A stretch of DNA of 64,000 nt from Anthopleura xanthogrammica (lineage: Eukaryota > Cnidaria > Anthozoa > Actiniaria > Actiniidae), in the NCBI GenBank assembly GCA_964019055.1, contig OZ025214.1, positions 10,243,101 through 10,307,100 of the forward strand, given 5' to 3'. The translations under genes and the position numbers were made by a program. Of the stretch, positions 49,352 through 59,325 are shown piece by piece. Position 1 is the first letter of the stretch. The number at the start of each line of letters is the position of its first letter. The notes under the pieces were generated by a model that was not told the origin of the DNA, did not search any database, and worked only from the letters and a program-made list of their open reading frames with translations.

Positions 49352-50082
49352 TTCTTTTGCTTTCTTCTCGATCAACTCACTCATTCGTATACACTTTTCT
49401 TTAGCACAATCACTAGCTATCCAAATCTTCGCCTCCACTCACTGACTAATAACAAACGATCTATGAACAACATTCAAATGGCTTCTTTCAACTGGCTGCT
49501 AATCGAATTAAAGGACTCGTCTGCGTAATGGTTTAAATGGCACCAAGCACTCCAATGGCTTTGCAGTTGCAACTCCGCTCTTTCTCAATGATACAAGTCT
49601 GTTTGCAAGCAGTAAAAGTCTCGCCATTCAATGCACGCGCAAATGTTCTTCTAGCTACAAAACGATTGTGACGTAGTGTTCGATTACTTACGTCTGGCGT
49701 TCCACGGCTCGCACATCCACGGCGCTTTGGAAAGGTCATTTTCTTTGGATTGGAGCTGCCTAAAGCTGAAAAGATAAGGAAACAACTGTTAGTTACGAAG
49801 CAGCATCTGCAAGTCAATGCATCTACACATCAAAAACAGTAGCAAGTAGTTGAAGGATAGTTTATTCAATAGGAATAAAGAACTATCAGCCGAGTCTGAC
49901 ATGGATCGCAAATCAAGGTTAGCAAGCAGCAGGTAGTTTGGCTTTCATGTTGGCAGTTTAGAGGGTTTGTGCATCGGGTTACGGTTACGATTGTAGGGAG
50001 GGTTAGAGTTAACATTGAGCTAGGGTTTGAGTGGAGTTAGGGTTAGCATTGAGCTAGGGTTTAAGTAGAGTTAGGGTTTGTG

Positions 50083-50506
50083 GAAAGCTAGGGTTAGAAT
50101 TCGCACTAGGGTTGGTTACGATTCACACTAGGTTTACGATCTGTGCTAGGGTTTGTGGAAAGCTAAAGGTAAAATACGAGCTAGGGTTTACTATTCGCAC
50201 TAAGTTTACAATCTGCGCTAGGGTTTGAGCGCAGTTAGGGTTAACTTTCTAGGGTTTGAGTGGACTAGTTAGGGTTAACTTTCTAGGGTTTGTGGAAAGC
50301 TAGGGTTAGAATTCGCACTAGGGTTGGTTACGATTCACACTAGGTTTACGATCTGTGCTAGGGTTTGTGGAAAGCTAAAGGTAAAATACGAGCTAGGGTT
50401 TACTATTCGCACTAAGTTTACAATCTGCGCTAGGGTTTGAGCGCAGTTAGGGTTAACTTTCTAGGGTTTGAGTGGACTAGTTAGGGTTAACTTTCTAGGG
50501 TTTGTG
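50083..50506. repeat. 212-bp telomere-like repeat, 2 copies, unit 7
   Basis: Copies start at 50083 and 50295. Confidence 0.95.
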
Positions 50507-50718
50507 GAAAGCTAGGGTTAGAATTCGCACTAGAGTTAGTATTCGCACTAGGTTTACGATCGTTACTAGGGTTTGTGGAAAGGTAAAGGTAAGATACAAG
50601 CTAGGATGACTTATCCAGCTAGGGTTACACATGCAGTTGGGGTTTGCAGAAAGGTAGGTACAGGGAACCTTCAAGGTAGGGTTGAAGTTGGAGGTAGCTG
50701 GCAGCAAGCAAACAAACA

Positions 50719-50770
<52 letters not shown>

Positions 50771-50787
50771 GTTTGTTTGAAGTTGTT

Positions 50788-50824
<37 letters not shown>

Positions 50825-50830
50825 ATTATA

Positions 50831-50862
<32 letters not shown>

Positions 50863-50950
50863 GGGGTCAACCCAATCGAAGTGCAATGAGAGGGCCTCAC
50901 CCTGAGAGGACTGCCTTCATGATCACAGTGAACCTCCCGCGTCAGGTAAG
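50788..50950 (-). pseudogene. U1: U1 snRNA 3' fragment (nt 4-166), cut by element B copy 6
   Basis: Its 5' part is at 56632-56647. Confidence 0.97.
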
Positions 50951-51275
50951 TTTTTTTTTTTTTATTAAGGTAACCATTAACAAGGTTTACCAAGACATTT
51001 AATTTGACCAGTGGTACCCATTAACAAGGTGTACCAAGACATACATTAAAAATATATCATTTAAGTACACTACATTAAATAACTAATACCCAGACAATTA
51101 TTAAGAAACTTACCTAGGGGGGTTTAATGTGATCACTTATATAATTTAATTTTAATTTTTAAATTTTAGGAATTGAAATGATTAAGGAGATTCCAAGAAA
51201 CAAGAAAGAACCAAGAATGGTTCAAGAATGACTTCTTCATCAAGTTAAGACTACTCGGTGAAGAAGATTACAGAT

Positions 51276-54200
51276 TTAAACGTTTGGCCAGAACTTGCCA
51301 ATAACATTCCATGAACGTTTGAAGTAGCGTTTCTTGCGTTCGGACTGGAAACGCTTGGCAAAGAGAGGAAGGAAGAAAAACAAACGTCGGCGTACACAAG
51401 ACAGTACAACACGAACAGCAGGCTGCTCGTTACGAAAGCGGAAATTATTACGTGACATCCAGACGAAGAACTTGGCCAGATTAAGAACGTAGGAAAAGAC
51501 AGGTGGGACAATTTCTCGCTCACCTTCATCAAAACCAAAAAGAAGGTGACGAGGTGCAAGACGAGGACACAATGGGGTAACACGAAGAAAGATTGTTTGT
51601 AGTTGCAGAAGGACAGATTGAGTAAAGGTGCAGTCAAAAAACAAGTGTTGAAGAGTTTCACGATCGTTGTTACAGTGACACATTGGATCGACAGACATAC
51701 CAAAAGAAACAAGACGATCAGCAGTATAGAGTACCCCATGTGCAATCTTCCAATTTACATCGATAACATGACGGTCAAGAGGCAGAACGTGTACTTGTTT
51801 CCACGTTTCTGCCCAGTACAAAGAACCAAAAGTAGAAGAGAATTTGTTGATACAGTGTGGTGGAATGGCAGTGGTTTTCATTAAGATAGAATAACAGAGC
51901 TTGGTGGTGCAAATGGCCAATGGACGTGGCTGTCCATTGTCATCCGCACACAAGAAGTATCCATTGCCTCGCGAATGGCCTCCTAGAAGAGCCCAAGATT
52001 CCAAGACGGAGGCAAAAAACGGAGGCAAAAGCGAAGATGGGTAGAACGCTGGAAAAGAAAGAACTTCATGGACTGTGGTACCAAAGCATCTCTGTATGTA
52101 ATAAGTGAAGAACGTTCCCCATTTATTAGGGGAAAGGATGAACCGTTTGATCCACTGGACATGGAGAGCACGGACTTTCAAACGGACATCCACCACTGCA
52201 AAACCACCACTTAATTTATCAAGATTGGTAGTTGTACGTGCAACCAGCTCTTTCTTGCCAGACCAGAAGAATTTAAAAAGAGATTTATTGATTGTGGACA
52301 AGAGACCATCTGGTAATGGTAGCACTGTGGCAACATACCAAAGACCAGAGAGCGCAAGGGCATTCGCCACAAGAGATTTTCCCCGAAAGGACAGACAACG
52401 CCGTTGCCAAAGATCAAAGACATTGGAAAGAGATGTAATCCGCTTGTCCCAGTTTGAAGAAGAAGGCAAATTTGGGCCCAGAGAGGTACCCAGACATGGG
52501 ATAGCCTCACTGGACCAATCAAGAAGAACTGGTGGGTCTGAGCGATTCGCCCAGGACCCAAGCCACAGACCTTTTGACTTTGAAGGGTTCAGTTTTGCAC
52601 CAGATGCCTGTTCATATAGACTATAAATGTCAAAGATAGCACGTATAGAATCATCATTGGTGACAGTTAAAGTAGTATCATCTGCATACTGATTGATTAA
52701 AGATGTACAAGAAACAGGTCCGGGCAGAAGAAAACCTTCAATACGGGGACAAGCTCGGATATTACAAGCCAAGACTTCAGCGGTGATGATGTAAAGCAAG
52801 GGTGAGAGTGGACACCCTTGCCGTACACCACGAGACAAAGAAAAGAAAGGGGTGAAAAACCCATTAACTTGGACAGTGGACAGCACGTCAGTGTAAAACG
52901 TACTGATCCACTGAAGAAAATTTGGGCCAAAACCCATTACTCGTAAAGTCTTGAGAAGAAAAGGCCAATCAACACGGTCAAAAGCTTTCTCTTGATCTAG
53001 TGATATTAGGGCAGCAGGGATGTTATTCAGAGTTGCAAAGTCAACGATATTTTGTAAAAGAAGAACAGTCTCTCCAATGAAACGGCCAGGCACAGAACCT
53101 GACTGATCAGGAGAGATGACTTCAGATAAGACTTTAAGCAACCTGCCAGAGATTGCTCGTGACGCAATTTTATAGTCGCAGTTGAGTAGAGTAATGGGTC
53201 GCCAGTTCTTACGATTACGTAAATCACCCTTTTTGGGGACAAGAGTAATGGTGCCTTGGCGTTGAGAATAGGAAAGGCAGCCTTTAACACAACCATGATT
53301 AAGAACATCTACAAGATCTTTACCAAGAATGTCCCAAAAAGAAAGATAGAACTCCATGGGAAGACCATCAAACCCAGGCGTTTTATTACGTGTCATCCCT
53401 TTCAAGGCAGCATAGCATTCATCAGGTTTTAAGGCTCCTTCACAAAGATTTGCTTGTGAAGGATCAAGACGAGACTCCAATTTTCTCAGAAGAATATTTT
53501 GAAGAGTATTATCAGTAGATCCAGCAGAAAAGAGTTCAGAATAGAATTCTTGCCAGGCATCCAGAAGGTCCATAGAAGAAGAAACATATTGACCAGCATT
53601 GTTTTGAACAGAGAAGATGGTACTGTCAGACTGTTTCTTTTTGACTGACTTGAAGAAAAAAGAAGTGGAAGATTCTCCTTCCTCTGCCCATTGGGTGCGG
53701 GAACGAACTCGCAAACCCTCAGCTTCAAACTGGTCAAGAATCGAGATTTGATGAAGGACTGCCTTGTAACTAGGCATACAAGAGGAATCACCAGAATCTA
53801 TTTTACTTTTAAGATGAGAAGCACGATTCTCAAGAGTGGACCTTTCCAAACGCCTGGCTTTAGCTTTGGAAGAACAATATGCGATGGATAGAGACTTTAT
53901 CCATTGTTTGCCTCTATCCCACCACAAAGAAAGATGACGGTAGTTGGTTTTCTGCTGGATCCATCGTTTCCAAAAATTACGGATAATAAGGGAGTAGTCG
54001 TCTTCATTAAGAATACTGATGTTGAGTTTCCAAAAACTCGGGCCCCTTTTCACTGGACAAGGGATATTAATATGTACAATTACAGCACAGTGATCAGAGT
54101 GTGGACAAGGAACAATGATTGAAGAAACAGCAAAATAAGACCACACATTAGGTACGCCAATAAGATCAATACGAGACGATATTGAACCATCTGGACGTGT

Positions 54201-54776
54201 CCATGTAAACGATTTAGAGACAGGATGCAAAGTACGCCAAATATCAACAACATTAAAATTAACAAAAAGATCAGTAAGTTTATCTGAGGTGTCACGTTGG
54301 GTGAAATCAGTGACAGAAGAAGATCGGTCAAGAGAACGATCAAAAACGGCGTTAAAATCGCCCAACAGAAAAACAGGACTAGAAGTAGTGGTGAACTGAT
54401 CAAGATCTTCAAAAAAGGGCCCTCTAACCAGATACTGATTAGGGGCATAAATACAAACGACACGAAAATCATGACAAGAAGATTGAAAGTCGGCGACTAT
54501 GACACGTCCAGAATTGTGTTGATGGAAGTTGTTAACAGTAAACCCAGATTTAAAGAGAATACAAACACCAGCACTGTGACTTGACAAATGCGAACCAACA
54601 ACAGAGAAAGAAGACCCATTGAACCAAGACTGTAGTTCAGCATCAGATGTTGAGTGGGTCTCTTGAAGACAAACGATGTCCAGTGAAGGGACCATGGAGT
54701 TTAACCAAACAAGAAGAGGCTGCCTTTTTGAAAGGTCGCGAAGACCGTTGACATTCAAGGTTAAGATCTTAACCAT
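51276..54776 (-). CDS. Element B copy 6 ORF2
   Basis: 1166 aa, intact. T299A (base 53882), outside the motifs, plus silent changes near 52155 and 52731; the copy with most changes. Confidence 0.96.
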   Translation of the reverse strand: MVKILTLNVNGLRDLSKRQPLLVWLNSMVPSLDIVCLQETHSTSDAELQSWFNGSSFSVVGSHLSSHSAGVCILFKSGFTVNNFHQHNSGRVIVADFQSSCHDFRVVCIYAPNQYLVRGPFFEDLDQFTTTSSPVFLLGDFNAVFDRSLDRSSSVTDFTQRDTSDKLTDLFVNFNVVDIWRTLHPVSKSFTWTRPDGSISSRIDLIGVPNVWSYFAVSSIIVPCPHSDHCAVIVHINIPCPVKRGPSFWKLNISILNEDDYSLIIRNFWKRWIQQKTNYRHLSLWWDRGKQWIKSLSIAYCSSKAKARRLERSTLENRASHLKSKIDSGDSSCMPSYKAVLHQISILDQFEAEGLRVRSRTQWAEEGESSTSFFFKSVKKKQSDSTIFSVQNNAGQYVSSSMDLLDAWQEFYSELFSAGSTDNTLQNILLRKLESRLDPSQANLCEGALKPDECYAALKGMTRNKTPGFDGLPMEFYLSFWDILGKDLVDVLNHGCVKGCLSYSQRQGTITLVPKKGDLRNRKNWRPITLLNCDYKIASRAISGRLLKVLSEVISPDQSGSVPGRFIGETVLLLQNIVDFATLNNIPAALISLDQEKAFDRVDWPFLLKTLRVMGFGPNFLQWISTFYTDVLSTVQVNGFFTPFFSLSRGVRQGCPLSPLLYIITAEVLACNIRACPRIEGFLLPGPVSCTSLINQYADDTTLTVTNDDSIRAIFDIYSLYEQASGAKLNPSKSKGLWLGSWANRSDPPVLLDWSSEAIPCLGTSLGPNLPSSSNWDKRITSLSNVFDLWQRRCLSFRGKSLVANALALSGLWYVATVLPLPDGLLSTINKSLFKFFWSGKKELVARTTTNLDKLSGGFAVVDVRLKVRALHVQWIKRFILSPNKWGTFFTYYIQRCFGTTVHEVLSFPAFYPSSLLPPFFASVLESWALLGGHSRGNGYFLCADDNGQPRPLAICTTKLCYSILMKTTAIPPHCINKFSSTFGSLYWAETWKQVHVLPLDRHVIDVNWKIAHGVLYTADRLVSFGMSVDPMCHCNNDRETLQHLFFDCTFTQSVLLQLQTIFLRVTPLCPRLAPRHLLFGFDEGEREIVPPVFSYVLNLAKFFVWMSRNNFRFRNEQPAVRVVLSCVRRRLFFFLPLFAKRFQSERKKRYFKRSWNVIGKFWPNV

Positions 54777-55197
54777 GGAGAGGTTTTAGATGGTTTTTGA
54801 CCCAAGAAGAAATATGTTTAAACAACCAACAACGCACAAAATAATTAAGTTGACCACTTGGTGATTCAACATATATTACAAGATACATAAGTTTAAGGTT
54901 GATTACTTTGTAATTCAACATATACGTAATATAATTAATTATTAATGTGATCACTTTGTGATCCAATATAGAATACAAAATTAAAGGGTTGATTACTTTG
55001 TAATTCAACAATAAATACATAATTATTAATGTAATCACTTTGTGATTAACTCTAGTATAAAGTAACATAATTAAAGGGTTGATTACTTTGTAATTCAACA
55101 ATAAATACATAATTATTAGGCTGATCACTTTGTGATTCAGCCTAGTTAATATAAATAGAATAGTAAATATTTGAAATGTAATGTTATTAAAGTACAT
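54769..55197 (-). CDS. Element B copy 6 bridge ORF (uncertain)
   Basis: 142 aa, as in copy 1. Confidence 0.42.
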   Translation of the reverse strand: MYFNNITFQIFTILFILTRLNHKVISLIIMYLLLNYKVINPLIMLLYTRVNHKVITLIIMYLLLNYKVINPLILYSILDHKVITLIINYITYMLNYKVINLKLMYLVIYVESPSGQLNYFVRCWLFKHISSWVKNHLKPLHG

Positions 55198-55202
55198 GAA
55201 GA

Positions 55203-56414
55203 TTATTTTTTAGTTTTAGATTTAGTAGACGGCTTTTTAGGAGCAGTGGGTTTACGAATGGGTACAACAGGCAAGGCAGCTTTTGAAAGACGTTTTGGCA
55301 GTCCAGGCATTTTAGATATTGCCTGCGTGACATTGGCCAGAAGAGAAGAAGGTATTTCGTTGGGGGCATTATCAGAAGAAGAAGGAGGATTACTGTGACT
55401 ACCTGACTCAGGAGGTTCAGAAAAGAGTGGTGGAGAATCAATTTCAATGTTGGTGTCTTCTTCTTCCACAAGAGCTGAGTATCGATTCACCGAGTGGTGC
55501 GCCTCAATAGCAACAGGAGAAGAGGGGTCGGCAGAGATATCCGACGCAAAAGGCAAATCATTAACAGTAAAATTTTCAGCAACATCATTAAACGCTTCTG
55601 GGTTTTCCTTCTGCGAACGAGATTTTTTGCGTTTAGGCTTACTGGCTTCAGAAAGACGTTTGCCAGCAACAAATGATATATCAGAATTTGAGCCAGCAGA
55701 AGGAGCAACAGGAGTTACAACAGAAGATTCCTCCTGAGTCGGTGTCACAGGGAGGTCCTCATAGACCACAGGGCTATTATCTAATGTCCAGGGATGTGAG
55801 CAGTATTTTGCAGAATGGCCACACATTCCACAACGAATACAAAGATGGTTGATTTTGTAGGGACAATCATTAATAGCATGCCCCCAACGATTACAGTAAT
55901 GACAGCATAATTTCTGACCCTTGTAACGAATTACTGCAGGGTACTTACCAATCCGGATAAGTGAGGGAATGTCCTTTTTAATTATTAGTTCCACCTTACG
56001 ATCACCATTCCAAATGTCATCATCATCAAGTACATGGGAAGAGCCTAAGACCTCGCCAAAGTCAAGAAGCACTTGATTCATCTTCTCATCAGGGACTTCA
56101 GCAGGAAGATTCTTCACAGACACAAAAACAGATTTAGGGTCGGACTCGAATAAAGAAATATGGGTGCCAGCAATATGGATCCCGGATTGAAGCAAGGAAT
56201 CCCGCACATCTTGCTGGTCTTGCTTAAAGGTGATGTCATAATGAGTGGCAGAAAGACGCTGGAAACACAGCAGGCTGCTCTTCTCCTTAACGACCACCAA
56301 AAGAGATTCAAGAATCAAACATCGAGAAGGAAAGACACCATCAAGAGCCAGGCGTCGAGGAAGACGAAGGGTGACCGTCATCGGTCGGTCAACAGAAAAT
56401 CCCGCGAAGTCCAT
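55203..56414 (-). CDS. Element B copy 6 ORF1, with G198C in zinc knuckle 2
   Basis: 403 aa. Base 55823 turns CGMGGH into CGMCGH, adding a cysteine inside the second CCHC knuckle; the four zinc ligands remain. Shared with copy 7. Silent variant pair shared with copies 1 and 7. Confidence 0.93.
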   Translation of the reverse strand: MDFAGFSVDRPMTVTLRLPRRLALDGVFPSRCLILESLLVVVKEKSSLLCFQRLSATHYDITFKQDQQDVRDSLLQSGIHIAGTHISLFESDPKSVFVSVKNLPAEVPDEKMNQVLLDFGEVLGSSHVLDDDDIWNGDRKVELIIKKDIPSLIRIGKYPAVIRYKGQKLCCHYCNRWGHAINDCPYKINHLCIRCGMCGHSAKYCSHPWTLDNSPVVYEDLPVTPTQEESSVVTPVAPSAGSNSDISFVAGKRLSEASKPKRKKSRSQKENPEAFNDVAENFTVNDLPFASDISADPSSPVAIEAHHSVNRYSALVEEEDTNIEIDSPPLFSEPPESGSHSNPPSSSDNAPNEIPSSLLANVTQAISKMPGLPKRLSKAALPVVPIRKPTAPKKPSTKSKTKK

Positions 56415-56631
56415 CTCGCGAGGGGCCACGAGGACCGCACTCGGAGCCCACCAGCAAGAGTAGAATTGGCACTTGTGGGACTTGTGGAACTTGAAGACGT
56501 CCAAAAAAGTTGCGAACTTGAAACAGCACTTCAGAACTTGGCAACGACTTGAAAACTTGAAAATCACTCAGGAACTCTGCAAAATAAACACAAAACTACT
56601 CTCCGAAAAGAATAGCGATACTTGACCCAAA

Positions 56632-56647
56632 CGCGTCAGGTAAGTAT
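56632..56647 (-). pseudogene. U1: U1 snRNA 5' fragment (nt 1-16), element B copy 6
   Basis: U1 nt 1-16 fused to the element 5' end. Confidence 0.95.
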
Positions 56648-56700
56648 GCTTGATCAAGCCGCCACATTACTCACCTCTCCTGCATCCTGAACTTGCAGCG

Positions 56701-56708
56701 TGTGGGAT
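56701..56708 (-). promoter_or_regulatory. Putative U1 PSE, unit 8
   Basis: ATCCCACA at -61 to -54 of the U1 interrupted by copy 6. Confidence 0.68.
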
Positions 56709-56810
56709 TTGCTGTCAACCTGGCCTTGTTCTGTGGGGGCAAGCACAAAGCTACTTAGTTAGTTACTTAGTTAGTTTTTCTTTGAGGTTGAAAAATCTTC
56801 CCGAAGGAAG

Positions 56811-56996
56811 TGGGCCGTACACGGAGGTAGTGCAATACCGAGACAACCCGTGGCTGGGACGAGGCAAGCCTCTTTTCCACAGCCCAGTTCCAAAAATCAG
56901 TTTAATATATGAGCTACTCAATGAGCAGCGTATCAGATATTAAGCTGATAAGAACAGATACTACACTTGATCTTAGCCAAAAGGCCGAGAAGCGAT
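56811..56996 (-). ncRNA. U2: U2 snRNA, unit 8
   Basis: Full-length intact copy. A single upstream difference (G to C near 57069) lies beyond the PSE. Confidence 0.97.
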
Positions 56997-57049
56997 AAAC
57001 CAATCCATCCCACCCTCCACCAGCCCTTCAACAATACTACTCCCAACCA

Positions 57050-57057
57050 TGTGGGAT
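57050..57057 (-). promoter_or_regulatory. Putative U2 PSE, unit 8
   Basis: ATCCCACA at -61 to -54 of U2. Confidence 0.68.
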
Positions 57058-57291
57058 CGACACCCATACGCAGCTTCCTACCTACTCTACCTACTCTACC
57101 TACCTGCTCACTCACTCGCACTACTCACTACTCACTACTCAACCAACCCACTGCAAACACAACCCTCAAACCAAAATTTTGACAGGGGTCCCCCCCACCC
57201 CTAGCTTCTTCACAGAAAGACTCCAACAACAACCCACTCAACTGCTCCAAAAACACCGCTACAAAACCTTTAAACTGCAACTTTATTCTTC

Positions 57292-57410
57292 GTCTACGGC
57301 CATACCACCGGGAAAAAACCGGTTCTCGTCCGATCACCGAAGTCAAGCCCGGTAGGGCCAGGTTAGTACTTGGATGGGTGACCGCCTGGGAATACCTGGT
57401 GCTGTAGACT
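57292..57410 (+). rRNA. 5S: 5S rRNA, unit 8
   Basis: Intact 119-nt copy. Confidence 0.98.
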
Positions 57411-58141
57411 TTCTTTTGCTTTCTTCTCGATCAACTCACTCATTCGTATACACTTTTCTTTAGCACAATCACTAGCTATCCAAATCTTCGCCTCCACTCA
57501 CTGACTAATAACAAACGATCTATGAACAACATTCAAATGGCTTCTTTCAACTGGCTGCTAATCGAATTAAAGGACTCGTCTGCGTAATGGTTTAAATGGC
57601 ACCAAGCACTCCAATGGCTTTGCAGTTGCAACTCCGCTCTTTCTCAATGATACAAGTCTGTTTGCAAGCAGTAAAAGTCTCGCCATTCAATGCACGCGCA
57701 AATGTTCTTCTAGCTACAAAACGATTGTGACGTAGTGTTCGATTACTTACGTCTGGCGTTCCACGGCTCGCACATCCACGGCGCTTTGGAAAGGTCATTT
57801 TCTTTGGATTGGAGCTGCCTAAAGCTGAAAAGATAAGGAAACAACTGTTAGTTACGAAGCAGCATCTGCAAGTCAATGCATCTACACATCAAAAACAGTA
57901 GCAAGTAGTTGAAGGATAGTTTATTCAATAGGAATAAAGAACTATCAGCCGAGTCTGACATGGATCGCAAATCAAGGTTAGCAAGCAGCAGGTAGTTTGG
58001 CTTTCATGTTGGCAGTTTAGAGGGTTTGTGCATCGGGTTACGGTTACGATTGTAGGGAGGGTTAGAGTTAACATTGAGCTAGGGTTTGAGTGGAGTTAGG
58101 GTTAGCATTGAGCTAGGGTTTAAGTAGAGTTAGGGTTTGTG

Positions 58142-58565
58142 GAAAGCTAGGGTTAGAATTCGCACTAGGGTTGGTTACGATTCACACTAGGTTTACGATC
58201 TGTGCTAGGGTTTGTGGAAAGCTAAAGGTAAAATACGAGCTAGGGTTTACTATTCGCACTAAGTTTACAATCTGCGCTAGGGTTTGAGCGCAGTTAGGGT
58301 TAACTTTCTAGGGTTTGAGTGGACTAGTTAGGGTTAACTTTCTAGGGTTTGTGGAAAGCTAGGGTTAGAATTCGCACTAGGGTTGGTTACGATTCACACT
58401 AGGTTTACGATCTGTGCTAGGGTTTGTGGAAAGCTAAAGGTAAAATACGAGCTAGGGTTTACTATTCGCACTAAGTTTACAATCTGCGCTAGGGTTTGAG
58501 CGCAGTTAGGGTTAACTTTCTAGGGTTTGAGTGGACTAGTTAGGGTTAACTTTCTAGGGTTTGTG
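58142..58565. repeat. 212-bp telomere-like repeat, 2 copies, unit 8
   Basis: Copies start at 58142 and 58354. Confidence 0.95.
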
Positions 58566-58838
58566 GAAAGCTAGGGTTAGAATTCGCACTAGAGTTAGTA
58601 TTCGCACTAGGTTTACGATCGTTACTAGGGTTTGTGGAAAGGTAAAGGTAAGATACAAGCTAGGATGACTTATCCAGCTAGGGTTACACATGCAGTTGGG
58701 GTTTGCAGAAAGGTAGGTACAGGGAACCTTCAAGGTAGGGTTGAAGTTGGAGGTAGCTGGCAGCAAGCAAACAAACAAGTTAGTTAGTTAGTTAGTTAGT
58801 TAGTCAGTTAGTTAGTTAGTTGTTTGTTTGAAGTTGTT

Positions 58839-58875
<37 letters not shown>

Positions 58876-58881
58876 ATTATA

Positions 58882-58913
<32 letters not shown>

Positions 58914-59001
58914 GGGGTCAACCCAATCGAAGTGCAATGAGAGGGCCTCACCCTGAGAGGACTGCCTTCATGATCACAGTGAACCTCCCGCGTCAGGTAA
59001 G
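58839..59001 (-). pseudogene. U1: U1 snRNA 3' fragment (nt 4-166), cut by element B copy 7
   Basis: The matching 5' part lies beyond the right edge of the window. Confidence 0.96.
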
Positions 59002-59325
59002 TTTTTTATTTTTATTAAGGTAACCATTAACAAGGTTTACCAAGACATTTAATTTGACCAGTGGTACCCATTAACAAGGTGTACCAAGACATACATTAAA
59101 AATATATCATTTAAGTACACTACATTAAATAACTAATACCCAGACAATTATTAAGAAACTTACCTAGGGGGGTTTAATGTGATCACTTATATAATTTAAT
59201 TTTAATTTTTAAATTTTAGGAATTGAAATGATTAAGGAGATTCCAAGAAACAAGAAAGAACCAAGAATGGTTCAAGAATGACTTCTTCATCAAGTTAAGA
59301 CTACTCGGTGAAGAAGATTACAGAT

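Larger units (their letters stand above)
50951..56631 (-). mobile_element. Element B copy 6, full length
   Basis: 5681 bp. The tail is a pure run of 13 A, because the T that breaks the tail of the other copies is an A here. Confidence 0.96.
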
